Of a stretch of 64,000 nucleotides of DNA, positions 14,208 to 24,493 are shown one piece after another. Position numbers and translations under genes: made by a program. How positions within the stretch are numbered: the stretch's first letter is position 1; every line of letters starts with the position of its first letter. The DNA comes from Dipylidium caninum (Eukaryota > Platyhelminthes > Cestoda > Cyclophyllidea > Dipylidiidae), in contig QEYB01001088.1 in the NCBI GenBank assembly GCA_017562135.1, forward strand, positions 61,427-125,426, read 5' to 3'. The notes under the pieces are model-generated. The model was not told where the DNA came from. It did no database searches and worked only from the letters and a program-made list of their open reading frames with translations.

Positions 14208-15993
14208 GCGGTCCCGCTGTAATATGAGCTACATCCCAGATTGCACTCGGTTGCACACTTCACTCACCTCTCCTGCCCACACACAAGCAAACACTACCAC
14301 ATTTGCACATTTCTCCTCCTTCCAACTCTCTTCTCACCTTTCCACTTACTCCCCCATCCACACCACTCCCCAGCCGCCTTATCCACTTCCTAGCATACGC
14401 GCGCATCAACTAGCACCCATGCACATCAACAACGGTGCCCCCATAGTCCAAGCTCTTGACTCCCACTACGTGCTGTCTTTTCCAATGTCAAGGATTGACG
14501 ACAAATGACGACATGAGTACTCCCAACTGCACCACTACAGGTCCACTCGTTACCGGTTGTGGTGCAAAGTGGGGAGGGGTGGGATGGGATGGGCAACGGT
14601 GGGGTGGGTGTGGGTGGGTGGGGTGGTGGGGTGGAGAGGGTGAATAGTGTGAAAGGAAGGTCCTCGAGGCAGGGGTAAGGACTAGGAGGAAGGAGAAGGT
14701 AGTGGAAGAGGGGAAATAGTATGGGGCAGGAAGGAGAGGGCGGACGGATGCGAGGAAGCGTGGAGACGTGTGTGGGTAGGAGGTGAGGTAGGTGAATGCT
14801 CGAGGGTGCAACAATGAAGTTGACAGGCGACCTGAGTAGGCTGTCAGTCAATCTTGACTATGCTCTCCTTCAATGCTGTTGCGGTGGACCGACTAACCGT
14901 CGACGTCTCTGGGGACGCATCCACGGCGAAGGACGCCAATGACTGGATGTGAGCTGAAAGAGTGAACTGATTCGACGAGGAGTAATCCTAACCTGTCCTC
15001 TGCTCTGCTCTCTCTCTGCTCTCCTCTGCTCTCTTCGTTCTGCTGTGGACGAACGCATGGATGCCTCCACGAATGACAGCTGAAGTGGGTGAATTGTGTT
15101 GTGGAGGGTGCAACACTGAAGTGGACAGGCGATCTCAGAAGGCATTCAATCCCTCTCCTTCGCCCATTTTGTGCCACATTGTTTCTGTGGCTTGGTGAAA
15201 TCCCGCCTGTCTATGGCTACCCCGTCTACTGCCACCTGAGACACATTCTCGTGTTGGCAGCACCTCAAGCTGGTCAGCACTGTGTACCTTGCGCATCATA
15301 CGACATCTACTGCGATGCTTTGTCTCACCCGACACCCTAAACGCGTTCTGCCACATTCTCTCCCATTCTGTCTCTTCCTCAACCACCAAATGCACACCAT
15401 CGCATAGTGAGGCGGGGGAGGTCGATGAGGCTGTGAGGCGGTGAGGCGGTGAAGGAGCCAGGCCATCAGTTTGCAGCACCAACAAATTTTCTCGTGGGAT
15501 GGTGAGGCGCATTGGTGCCTCTTCTCCCCGTGAGGCACTCGGGTGCGGTAAACGGCAGTACAAAGTACTCACTGGCATTTCTTACTATGTGGTGCGACAC
15601 CTCAACTCGGAACACCTTCATTCACGCCTCCATTCGATGTGTCATTTGTCGGTTTGAAGAGTGGCCAAGAGTTGGCAGAGTCTAACCTCCGTGTACAATG
15701 TGAAGAAGGGGACGCGAGTAATCACCGACTCCGCGCTTGACGAATTAGGCTTCGTCGAAATGTTTCTATAGGACAAAGCTTTCCACACCTCACACGGCCC
15801 GATAACTGTCTCCTCCACCCCAAATCCACACTCGACACTCGCTGCAACAACCTCACCTGCGGCTTTCTTCAACTTCATCTTCACCTCACCCTCACCCTCA
15901 CCCTCACCCTAACCCTCACCTTTCCTTCGCCTTCGCCTTCGCCTTCGCCTTCGCCTTCTTCATCCCACCACATTTCTCCACGCTTGTGGCGCT
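14208..15993 (+). repeat. block R, copy 1 (upstream of A1)
   Basis: First of six copies of a 1.5-1.8 kb noncoding block found 5' of A and B genes. It begins at GCGGTCCCGCTG and ends at CACGCTTGTGGC. Inside, in order: a C-rich CA/CT stretch, a G-rich GGTGG tract (about 14,571-14,637), a pyrimidine CTCTGCT tract (14,999-15,035), then CCCTCA and CTTCGC arrays. Open frames inside are low complexity and shift between copies. I see no transposase and no terminal repeats. Confidence 0.8.
15887..15958. repeat. telomere-like CCCTCA/CCCTAA tract plus CTTCGC array
   Basis: About five CCCTCA units with one CCCTAA (TTAGGG on the other strand) at 15,887-15,920, then about six CTTCGC units at 15,925-15,958. 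The same pair occurs at 21,717-21,780, 27,677-27,752, 33,295-33,376 and 39,097-39,163. Confidence 0.85.
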
Positions 15994-16203
15994 GTCTGAG
16001 GGTGGAGACTGCGCATTAACCCAAGTGGAGAAATGTGAGGTGGTCGACGATTCTCATTGCCACAGTCTCACCAAGTGAACACTTGACTATCTCGTATCGG
16101 ACGACCATCCTATGTCAGGAAAGACGGTGAAGCTGCGAAGGAGACACGTTGTCAGGAGCCATCCGATATGAAACACAAAGAGATCGGCGTGCAGTGTGAG
16201 AGA

Positions 16204-16285
16204 CACGTGGCAGAAAGTCACAATAAGAATTCGTGATGTGACAGCATCACGCGGTAAGAAAACGAGGTCTCCGCGCAATATAAAT
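16204..16285 (+). promoter_or_regulatory. A1 promoter: CACGTG, GTGACAGC, TATAAAT
   Basis: CACGTG E-box at 16,204-16,209, GTGACAGCATCAC at 16,238-16,250, and TATAAAT at 16,279-16,285. The start codon is 45 bp after the TATA box. The module is shared with the B and C genes. No heat-shock element is seen. Confidence 0.75.
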
Positions 16286-16329
16286 GGCGGTTTTTGGCTG
16301 GCGATCGGCTTCAAAAATCTTCCTCAACG

Positions 16330-17720
16330 ATGCCGATATCTTGCCCTCCAGTGATGCCTTTTGTCTTCCACGAGATTTGCCCGGATGTCTGCACTGCGGT
16401 CTGTCCCGATACCATTCCCAACATCATCACTGAGACTTTTCCGCCAGTTTGCACCAACGTGTTTCCCAATCCTTGCGCCGATGTCCATCTGAATGGTCGT
16501 GCAGGAATGGGCCTCTATGCTGCGGAGATGTCTGCCACACTTCCTGTCCCAAAGTGGTGCGTAAAACTATGCCCGACGTCTGCTACAACTCTCATATTGA
16601 CGTTGGCCCTTGGACGTGCACTGATGTCCGCTCTTACTATTCGTGCGGAGATACAGCCTAAGGCATGCGTCGACGTTTGTCGTAACATACGTCCAATTGT
16701 TGCTCCTAAGGCTTGTTCTGAAGCACTAGCCGTTCCATGCACCGTCGTGGCACCTAAGGTGTGTGCCGAGGTTTCGCCCAAGATCTACGCAAAAGTTGCC
16801 TCCACGTGTTGTGACGAGACATGTCCCGACACATGTCCGAAAGCCGCTGCGGCAGTCTACACCGAAGTATCTCGTGCTCCCTGTGGCAAAAAGTGTACCA
16901 AAGCATGTGGCAAAACGGGTTTTAGAGCAAAACCTACACCGTTGCAGCGCGGTGACTCCTGCTCCTTGTGCCGAGGTGAGCGCTGGTCCATGTCCGGAGG
17001 TCACGCCCACAGTATATACCGAAGTGGTTTCAGCCCCTGTGATGAAACTTGTGGAAAGACGTGTCCGGAAGTGGTAGCTGCAGTGCACACAGAAATGGCA
17101 GCTGCTCCGTGTGCCGAGACCTGCACAAAGCCTTGTCCTGATGTCGCGCCAACAGTCTACACCGCAGTGACTCCTGCTCCTTGTGCCAACACATGTCCTG
17201 AGGTTGCTCCAACCGTCTACACCACAGTGACTCCTGCTCCTTGTGCCAACACATGTCCTGAGGTCACGCCAACAGTTTACACCGCAGTGACTCCTGCTCC
17301 TTGTGCCAACACATGTCCAGAGGTTGCGCCAACCGTCTACACCACAGTGACTCCTGCTCCTTGTGCCAACACATGTCCTGCGGTTGATCCAACAGTCTAC
17401 ACCGCGGTGACGCCTACTCCTTGCCGTGAAAACTTGTAGTAAATCGTGTTCCGATGTCTCAGCTGCTGTCTACACCACAGCAGCCCCTGCTCCTTTCCCT
17501 GAGGTTTGCTCCAACGCTTTGTCCTGTAGTTGCCCCAGCAGTCTTCACCGCCGTGGCTTCTCTACCTTGTGCCGAGGATACCGCCTCCACCTGTGGAGAA
17601 AGTTTCACTAAGATCTTGGCAGAGCCATCAACTCTATCCACCCAGCAGGCGTCTTCAGTAGTTCTTTGCCAGCTGATACCTATGTTGTGTCCCCAAGTCC
17701 TCCCCTCTTGTCAGCGTTAG
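16330..17720 (+). CDS. A1: Cys-rich repeat protein, family not recognised
   Basis: I do not recognise this gene. I chose the start MPISCPPVMPF at 16,330 because it lies 45 bp after a TATA box and all family members start Met-Pro there; an earlier in-frame Met would lie at or upstream of the expected transcription start. The N-terminal ~180 residues are non-identical Cys-rich modules (CPDVC, CCGDVCHTSC, CCDETCPDTCP). Then come four near-identical 20-residue repeats with CANTCPEV and VYT (17,161-17,400). The C-terminus has single Cys and ends VLPSCQR at 17,720. No signal peptide or membrane segment is evident. Compared with A3 there are single-base indels near 16,513, 16,634, 16,943, 17,033 and 17,428. 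Each is at or next to a short run and the frame recovers, so sequence error is likely. It could be an intracellular disulfide- or metal-rich structural protein; that is inference. Confidence 0.7.
17161..17400 (+). repeat. A1 coding tandem repeat, 60 bp x 4
   Basis: Four exact-length 60 bp units encoding a 20-residue period with CANTCP(E/A)V, then TVYT. The same unit is present about three times in A3 and about 27 times in A2. Confidence 0.9.
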
Positions 17721-18941
17721 TCAACGGCCACTCTCGTCTCACTCGTCCGAATACATTTCGCATTCAGAATAGCTTAATTTCCTTCCTAACTCGTATTTCG
17801 ACTACATTATTTTGGAGTTAGACCACCTCTCCTTCTCCCTATGGCTGGTTTACGTCGTGACGCCATCTTGACTCGTTCCTCCCACTTACCCCTTATTGGG
17901 TGAGGTGTGGTGCAGGAGCTGGACTTTCTACTAGCAATGAATTCATTTGCCTAGTCAACATAGGAAATTCTTGAGGAACTCGTCCAGCCCATTCTTCCGA
18001 CGAAATTATTGTAGTCAGTCAGCGTGAATGTCAGTTGTGTGTCTGGAAATGCTCAATGACCCAATCTAGAGATATGGCACGATAGCAGAACTTGCCGCTT
18101 CCACAGTATCTCACCCGACATAAGGTGTGAATATGATCAGGAACTCAGATTACCACTATTCCAGGTTCATTACCGGCCTCAGGCTCGGCCAACTTGTGGC
18201 ATACGTGGGGCGATTCGTACGTATGTAGCTCAAGTTAGCGTGTCTGGGGGCGGGGGGGGGGAGCGTGCGTGTGAGACTCTTCCTTCCCTGCCGAGTAGAC
18301 GTGAAGTGAGGCGATGGGCGGACGAGATGGACGAGAACGTGGAACTTCAATGGCGTGGGGCTTACACACGTAGGAGGTCACCTTAGTGGCGCGCTGACCG
18401 GTGGTGAGCTTAATGACCGCTAGGATCGGGGTGAAGTGCCGGCGGGTTCGACTTTAACCTGCCATCCGTGTCACGGACCTGACACATTGGCGCACTGGTG
18501 ACCGAAATGACAGTTAGAGGAAAGACGTCCCCGGTGAGATGTATGTATATGGTTGGGAGTGAGCTGGGTGGCAGTGTACAAGATGGGTAGCTTGACTCGA
18601 TGCGATCCACTCGGTCTATTCGCCCCACTGGTGGACCAAGTAGGGTGAAAGCGGTATTGGCTGGCTCCATGGCTCCTTGCCTGTTGAGTCGGTTAATCAG
18701 TCTGAGCCGAGAGCGAGGAACACGCGAAATAACAACCACCAACTGGCTGAGTGGATGCTCCCTCGCTTCAGTGTAGTTATTTGGGAAAGATTTGGTGGCA
18801 ACTAAAGTATCCACACCCCCTTTATGCGCAAGCAGTAATGAAGGAGGAGACAGAGATGGTCAATGTTAGTGTTTTATTGGAATGTGCTTTGTGCAAAGAA
18901 TGCCTCCGTTAGGGATGCAGAATGCACGCCAAACAACGGCA
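17721..18941. other. convergent A1/B1 3' region
   Basis: Tail-to-tail spacer between A1 (+) and B1 (-). The A-side part (17,721-18,340) recurs after A2, A3 and A4, and the B-side part recurs after B2 and B3. A G-rich run lies near 18,247-18,261. The short frames in it are not conserved in reading register, and I see no gene. Confidence 0.6.
18873..18878 (-). terminator. B1 poly(A) signal AATAAA
   Basis: AATAAA on the minus strand about 65 bp beyond the B1 stop codon. It is conserved after B2 and B3. Confidence 0.75.
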
Positions 18942-21484
18942 TCAACGGCATCCGTATTTATGGTCGGGAATGGCATGGGAGCCGGCAACTGGTAGCATCT
19001 TATGCAGAACCAGATGCGTTGCCTTTTGTGCGACATCGTTGGGTACTATGGGCCTACATTTGGTGAATACGTCAGTGCAGCCTCGAGCAAAAAACATGGC
19101 TGAAGGCTTTATGAGGAAGGTGTGAGCAAGGATTGGTGACGACCTGGGCGCAGATTCCGGGAAGGAGGTCAGAGTGCGTGGCTGGAGACATTGCGTTGTA
19201 GTTTTTATGCGGCGCCCCTTCACCCGCGTTGGCGGAGACTTCAGTATAAAGTGGAGGAGGACGCTCGGCGCAGACGTTCGTAGTGGCTTCAGCGTGGCCT
19301 TGGGAACAACTTTACCACATGTGGAGGCCGGTGTTTTATTTTGGGGCAGACGCTGGCAGCAGCCTCGCCACCAGACGTAGAAGGACTTCAGTGTACAGAC
19401 CTTGCGAATGTCAGTCCCACATGCGTCTGACAGTTTGTCAGTGTAAAGCCTAGGGGGAGAGATGGCCACAAGTGGTAGTAGAGACCTCTCCGGGGGTTTG
19501 AGAGGGGAGTTGATGACTGAAAGTAGGACGCATGAGTGAATAAATCCCAGGGCCAGCATTTGCTGAGGGTTGGCACGAACGTCGGTGTAAGGTTTAGGCG
19601 ATGCGTCTACACATGGCTTCGAAGCCACTTCGTGGTAAATCGCAGAGACGGCATCGACAAGGGGAGTGGGAGCAAGTTCTTCGGAGGCAGGTGGTGCAGC
19701 GCCAGTAGAAGGAGCAGAGGAGGCTTCTTTCTGAGCCCTGAAAACCATTTTCCCACAAGGTTGAGAAACAAAATTTCGAGGAGCACGTTCCAGTAGTGCC
19801 GTCTACGGTGTTTGAGTAGGTGGCGTTAAACATCGTAGAAGACACTTCAACGGAGGAGGAATGCGAAGCCTCGACGTGGACTGGAGGACGCACATCCATA
19901 AAAGCGTCACTGCCTTTGCTTGTGCAGATGTAAGAATCGCCATTGTTGCAAGCGCTCGGGTTTCTGCATTGCAAGACTTTGTAGGTGCTTCAACCCTAGA
20001 GGTAGGTGGCTCCTCGGCGTAGTTCTTGGACGTGTCGTTTGTATGGGTGGATGGGAAGACTTTAACATAGACTTGAGGCGAAACGTTCGCGCAGGCGTCG
20101 CTGCAGAATTTAGAGTAGATGTAAGGATTAACACTGCCACGACTACTTGGAGTAACTTCATTGAGAAACATGGGGACACTTTAATAGAAGGAGTAGAAGC
20201 GAATCCGTTGTAGCTCTGCGTGGCGACGCTCGGGAACGTGTCGGGACACACGTGGGGTGTAAAATCAGCACAGACGTTGGAAGCACTTACTGCGTTCACT
20301 CGGGGTGCCATTTCGGCGCCTTTGATGGAACGGTCGACACTCGGAGGATCTTTCGCACAATTGTCGGTGCGAGTGTTTGTGTGAGCCGGATGATTTACAC
20401 CAGCATAGGAAGTTGGGCTGATTTCCCGAGTAATCTGCAGAACTGACTTTCCGAACTCCATTAAGGCGCGCATCACTGCAAGCTCGAGAAGTAGCGCCCT
20501 CGGAAGGAATGGCAGTAGCCTGTTTGTGGACCCAGGAGGTACTTGTTTTAATCCTCTCGTAAGAGGCAACATTGACAGAGTCGGTTTGGAGCGACTTCCA
20601 CGTGAGTACTGGAAGTTGGTACTGAACAGATGCTGGGATTGACACTCGCGTTGATTCGAGGAGTATTATCTGCGCATGGAGCGAGGGCGACATGTGCACC
20701 TGATCGGGAGGCGCGTTCCGGAATCCTGTCGGCAAGCTCTTCACTGTAGACTCGAGCAGCAACGCTGGTCCAACGAGTAGGGGCAAGGCTGTACGCTGTG
20801 GGAGGTACTGGAGAATTAATGTCCATGCAGGCAATGGAGGCTACTTCCGCTTGGATGTGGGGAGTGTATTCAGGAACAGTTTTGATACGGATATGGTCGT
20901 TAGTTTTGAGTGCAATGTACCCATAATATTTGCGGTCTTCAGTGTGGCGACTGATGATCCCATTCACACTGGTGTTTGGAATAACTTCTGTGCAGATCTG
21001 AGGGACGAATTCCTCGGTGGTGTTGGGACAAACTTCACTGCAGTTCCTCGGACTGGTAGGCGTCCAGGTATTAGGATTAAGTTCATAAAAAACTACGCTG
21101 GCGACATGATCGAGAGTTTTGGGGCGCACGTTTGACACCGTCTGTGATTGAGAACTTTGTGCGAATCCAGTATGGGCGGGGAGAGACTTCGGCGTAGTTG
21201 CGTTGATGAAGTTCCACGACAAGAGGGAAGAGGTGTTAGCATAACTTTTAACGGAGTCGTTGGAGTAAACGGTTTGAGGGCAAATAGGTGTTCAAAGTAG
21301 GAGAGGCGTCGGCGTATAGCGTAAGAGCTACTTGCGAGGAGGAACTAGGTCGTATGTCAGGACTGAGAGAAGGGAAAAGCTCAACGTAATATTTTGGAGT
21401 GTTTTCAGGAAAGAGGTCTCGGTAGACCAAAGGCATCACTTGAGGTTGAGTCACCGGAATTAATTGGGTAAGGAAGAGAGGCAT
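18942..21484 (-). CDS. B1: long Tyr/Pro/Val-rich repeat protein, A-family relative
   Basis: Not recognised from any known family. It starts MPLFLTQLIPV at 21,484, about 45 bp after a TATA box, and ends HKYGCR. It would be about 845 residues. It consists of degenerate ~20-residue modules with the pattern EV-x-P-x-x-Y-x-x-V, such as CADVSPQVYVKVFP. This is the same ground plan as the A repeats, but most Cys are replaced by Phe, Tyr, Ser or Asn. The start also resembles A4 (MPHVFTQ...VMPLV), so A and B look like paralogues. The frame is broken by single-base indels, for example near 21,275 and at a T-rich run near 19,768. No signal peptide is clear. It lies tail to tail with A1. Its inverted copy B2 is at 33,623-36,168. 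Confidence 0.6.
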
Positions 21485-21527
21485 TATACCTTAAGATAGT
21501 TGAAGCCGATTGCTAATCAAGACCGCC

Positions 21528-21633
21528 ATTTATACTGCCCCGACATCCCTTCTTCTCTCCCCGTGATGCTGTCACGTCATGAATCCTTACGCCGCTACTC
21601 TTGCCACTTACTTACTCAAGTCTCTGCCACGTG
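21528..21633 (-). promoter_or_regulatory. B1 promoter: CACGTG, TGACGTGACAGC, TATAAAT
   Basis: Reading on the minus strand: CACGTG (21,633-21,628), TGACGTGACAGCATCAC (21,579-21,563) with a CRE-like half, and TATAAAT (21,534-21,528), then the ATG at 21,484. It aligns almost base for base with the A promoters, although the encoded proteins differ greatly. Confidence 0.75.
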
Positions 21634-21688
21634 TCTCTCGCACTGCACGCCGATCTCTTGTGCTTCACATCCGCTGGAGGCTGACGAT

Positions 21689-23500
21689 GCCACAAGCGTG
21701 GAGAAATGTGGTGGGATGAAGAAGGCGAAGGCGAAGGCGAAGGCGAAGGCGAAGGAAAGGTGAGGGTGAGGGGTGAGGTGAAGATGAAGTTGAAGAAAGC
21801 CGCAGGTGAGGTTGTTGCAGCGAGTGTCGAGTGTGGATTTGGGGTGGAGGAGACAGTTATCGGGCCGTGTGAGGTGTGGAAAGCTTTGTCCTATGGAAAC
21901 ATTTCGACGAAGCCTAATTCGTCAAGCGCGGAGTCGGTGATTACTCGCGTCCCCTTCTTCACATTGTACACGGAGGTTAGACTCTGCCAACTCTTGGCCA
22001 CTCTTTCAAACCGACAAATGACACATCGAATGGAGGCGTGAATGAAGGTGTTCCGAGTTGAGGTGTCGCACCACATAGTAAGAAATGCCAGTGAGTACTT
22101 TGTACTGCCGTTTACCGCACCCGAGTGCCTCACGGGGAGAAAGAGGCACCAATGCGCCTCACCATCCCACGAGAAATTTGTTGGTGCTGCAAAACTGATG
22201 GCCTGGCTCCTTCACCGCCTCACCGCCTCACAGCCTCATCGACCTCCCCCGCCTCACTATTGCGATGGTGTGCATTTGGTGGTTGAGGAAGAGACAGAAT
22301 GGTGAGAGAATGTGGCAGAACGCGTTAGGGTGTCGGGTGAGACAAAAGCATCGCAGTAGATGTCGTATGATGCGCAAGGTACACAGTGCTGACCAGCTTG
22401 AGGTGCTGCCAACACGAGAATGTGTCTCAGGTGGCAGTAGACGGGGTAGCCATAGACAGGCGGGATTTCACCAAGCCACAGAACAATGTGGCACAAAAAT
22501 GGGCGAAGGAGAGGGATTTAATGCCTTCTGAGATCGCCTGTCCACTTCAGTGTTGCACCCTCCACAACACAATTCACCCACTTCAGCTGTCATTCGTGGA
22601 GGCATCCCATGCGTTCGTCCACAGCAGAACGAAGAGAGCAGAGGGAGAGCAGAGGAGAGCAGAGCAGAGGACAGTTAGGATTACTCCTCGTCGAATCAGT
22701 TCACTCTTTCAGCTCACATCCAGTCATTGGCGTCCTTCGCCGTGGATGCGTCCCAGAGACGTCGACGGTTAGTCGGTCCACCGCAACAGCATTGAAGGAG
22801 AGCATAGTCAGATTGACTGAGAGCGGTTGAACTGACAGCCTACTCAGGTCGCCTGTCAACTTCATTGTTGCACCCTCGAGCATTCACCTACCTCACCTCC
22901 TACCCACACACGTCTCCACGCTTCCTCGCATCCGTCCGCCCTCTCCTTCCTGCTTCATACTATTTCCCCTCTTCCACTACCTTCTCCTTCCTCCTAGTCC
23001 TTACCCTGCCTCGGAGGACCTTCCTTTCACACTATTCACCCTCTCCACCCCACCACACCCCACCCCACCCCACCCCAACACACCCCACCACAACCCCACC
23101 CCACCGTTTGCCCATCCCATCCCACCCCTCCCCACTTTGCACCACAACCGGTAACGAGTGGACCTGTAGTGGTGCAGTTGGGAGTACTCATATGTCGTCA
23201 TTTTGTCGTCAATCCTTGGACATTGGAAAAGACAGCACGTAGTGGGAGTCAAGAGCTTGGACTATGGGGGCACCGTTGTTGATGTGCATGGGTGCTAGTT
23301 GATGCGCGCGTATGCTAGGAAGTGGATAAGGCGGCTGGGGAGTGGTGTGGATGGGGGAGTAAGTGGAAAGGTGAGAAGAGAGTTGGAAGGAGGAGAAATG
23401 TGCAAATGTGGTAGTGTTTGCTTGTGTGTGGGCAGGAGAGGTGAGTGAAGTGTGCAACCGAGTGCAATCTGGGATGTAGCTCATATGGCAGCGGGACCGC
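21689..23500 (-). repeat. block R, copy 2 (upstream of B1)
   Basis: Inverted relative to copy 1. It carries GCGAAG and TGAGGG tracts at 21,717-21,780, the purine GAGCAGA tract (22,625-22,672), a CCCCACC-rich tract (23,035-23,105) and ends at GCGGGACCGC. It is noncoding as far as I can see. Confidence 0.8.
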
Positions 23501-24493
23501 ATGTGTCAGAAGCCCTGGCGTCCGGTCGTATGCTTCTACTCTATCCATAAATTCGCTGCTCTTGCCCACCATCTCGGTCCACGGCAACTCCATCAAGACG
23601 TCAAGAAGTGCCAACGAATACACTGACAGCTACTTCAATTATGTGGCTTAAGAGCGGTGGGCTGAAGTACGAGTTGTTGTGATATAGGGTTTGGAGTCAG
23701 TCAATGCAAACCCGGAGAGGAAACGCCTTGAAACCAAATGTTAGTGTACCACTCCGATTTCTTCCTTCCCCAATACCACCCTCCTGCTTGCCAAAGGCCG
23801 CACCATATCACACGTCGTAATGGAAGATATTCCACATCTGGTTGTGTTTATTTTTCACACTCACATATCCGTCGTCTCTCGTCCATCTCGTCCGCCCCAC
23901 CCCCTCACTTCACGTCTACTCGGCAGGGAAGGAAGAGTCTCACAAGCACCCTCCCCCCCCCGCCCCCAGACACGCTAACTTGAGCTACATACGTACGAAT
24001 CGCCCCACGTATGCCACAAGGTGGCCGAGCCTGAGGCCGGTAATGAACCTGGAATAGTGGTTAATCTGAGTTCCTGATCATATTCACACCTTATGTCGGG
24101 TGAGATACTGTGGAAGCGGCAAGTTCTGCTATCGTGCCATATCTCTAGATTGGGTCATTGAGCATTCCAGACACACAACTGACATTCACGCTGACTGACT
24201 ACAATAATTTCGTCGGAAGAATGGGCTGGACGAGTTCCTCAAGAAATTTCCTATGTTGACTAGGCAAATGAATTCATTGCTAGTAGAAAGTCCAGCTCAT
24301 GCACCACACTCACCCAATAAGGGGCAAGTGGGAGGAACGAGTCAAGATGGCGTCACGACGTAAACCAGCCATAGGGAGAAGGAGAGGTGGTCTAACTCCA
24401 AAATAATGTAGTCGAAATACGAGTTAGGAAGGAAATTAAGCTATTCTGAATGCGAAATGTATTTCGGACGAGTGAGACGAGAGTGGCCGTTGA
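23501..24493. other. mosaic spacer: C-gene distal 5' flank joined to A 3' flank
   Basis: 23,501-23,875 matches the far upstream flank of C1 (29,439-29,810) and C2. At about 23,875 it switches to the A-gene 3' flank, which continues to the A2 stop. No C gene is present. This is a rearrangement junction; no coding gene is supported. Confidence 0.6.

Noticed and set aside
14208..15993. Block R as a transposable element
   Set aside because: No transposase, reverse transcriptase, terminal repeats or target duplications seen. Its fixed place 5' of A and B genes is explained by duplication together with them.
23315..23623. ~100-codon frame starting MYSLALLDV
   Set aside because: Part of it recurs near 29,135-29,563 only as duplicated spacer, and the diverged third copy near 42,860 has a stop. 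The C-terminal half is low complexity from block R.
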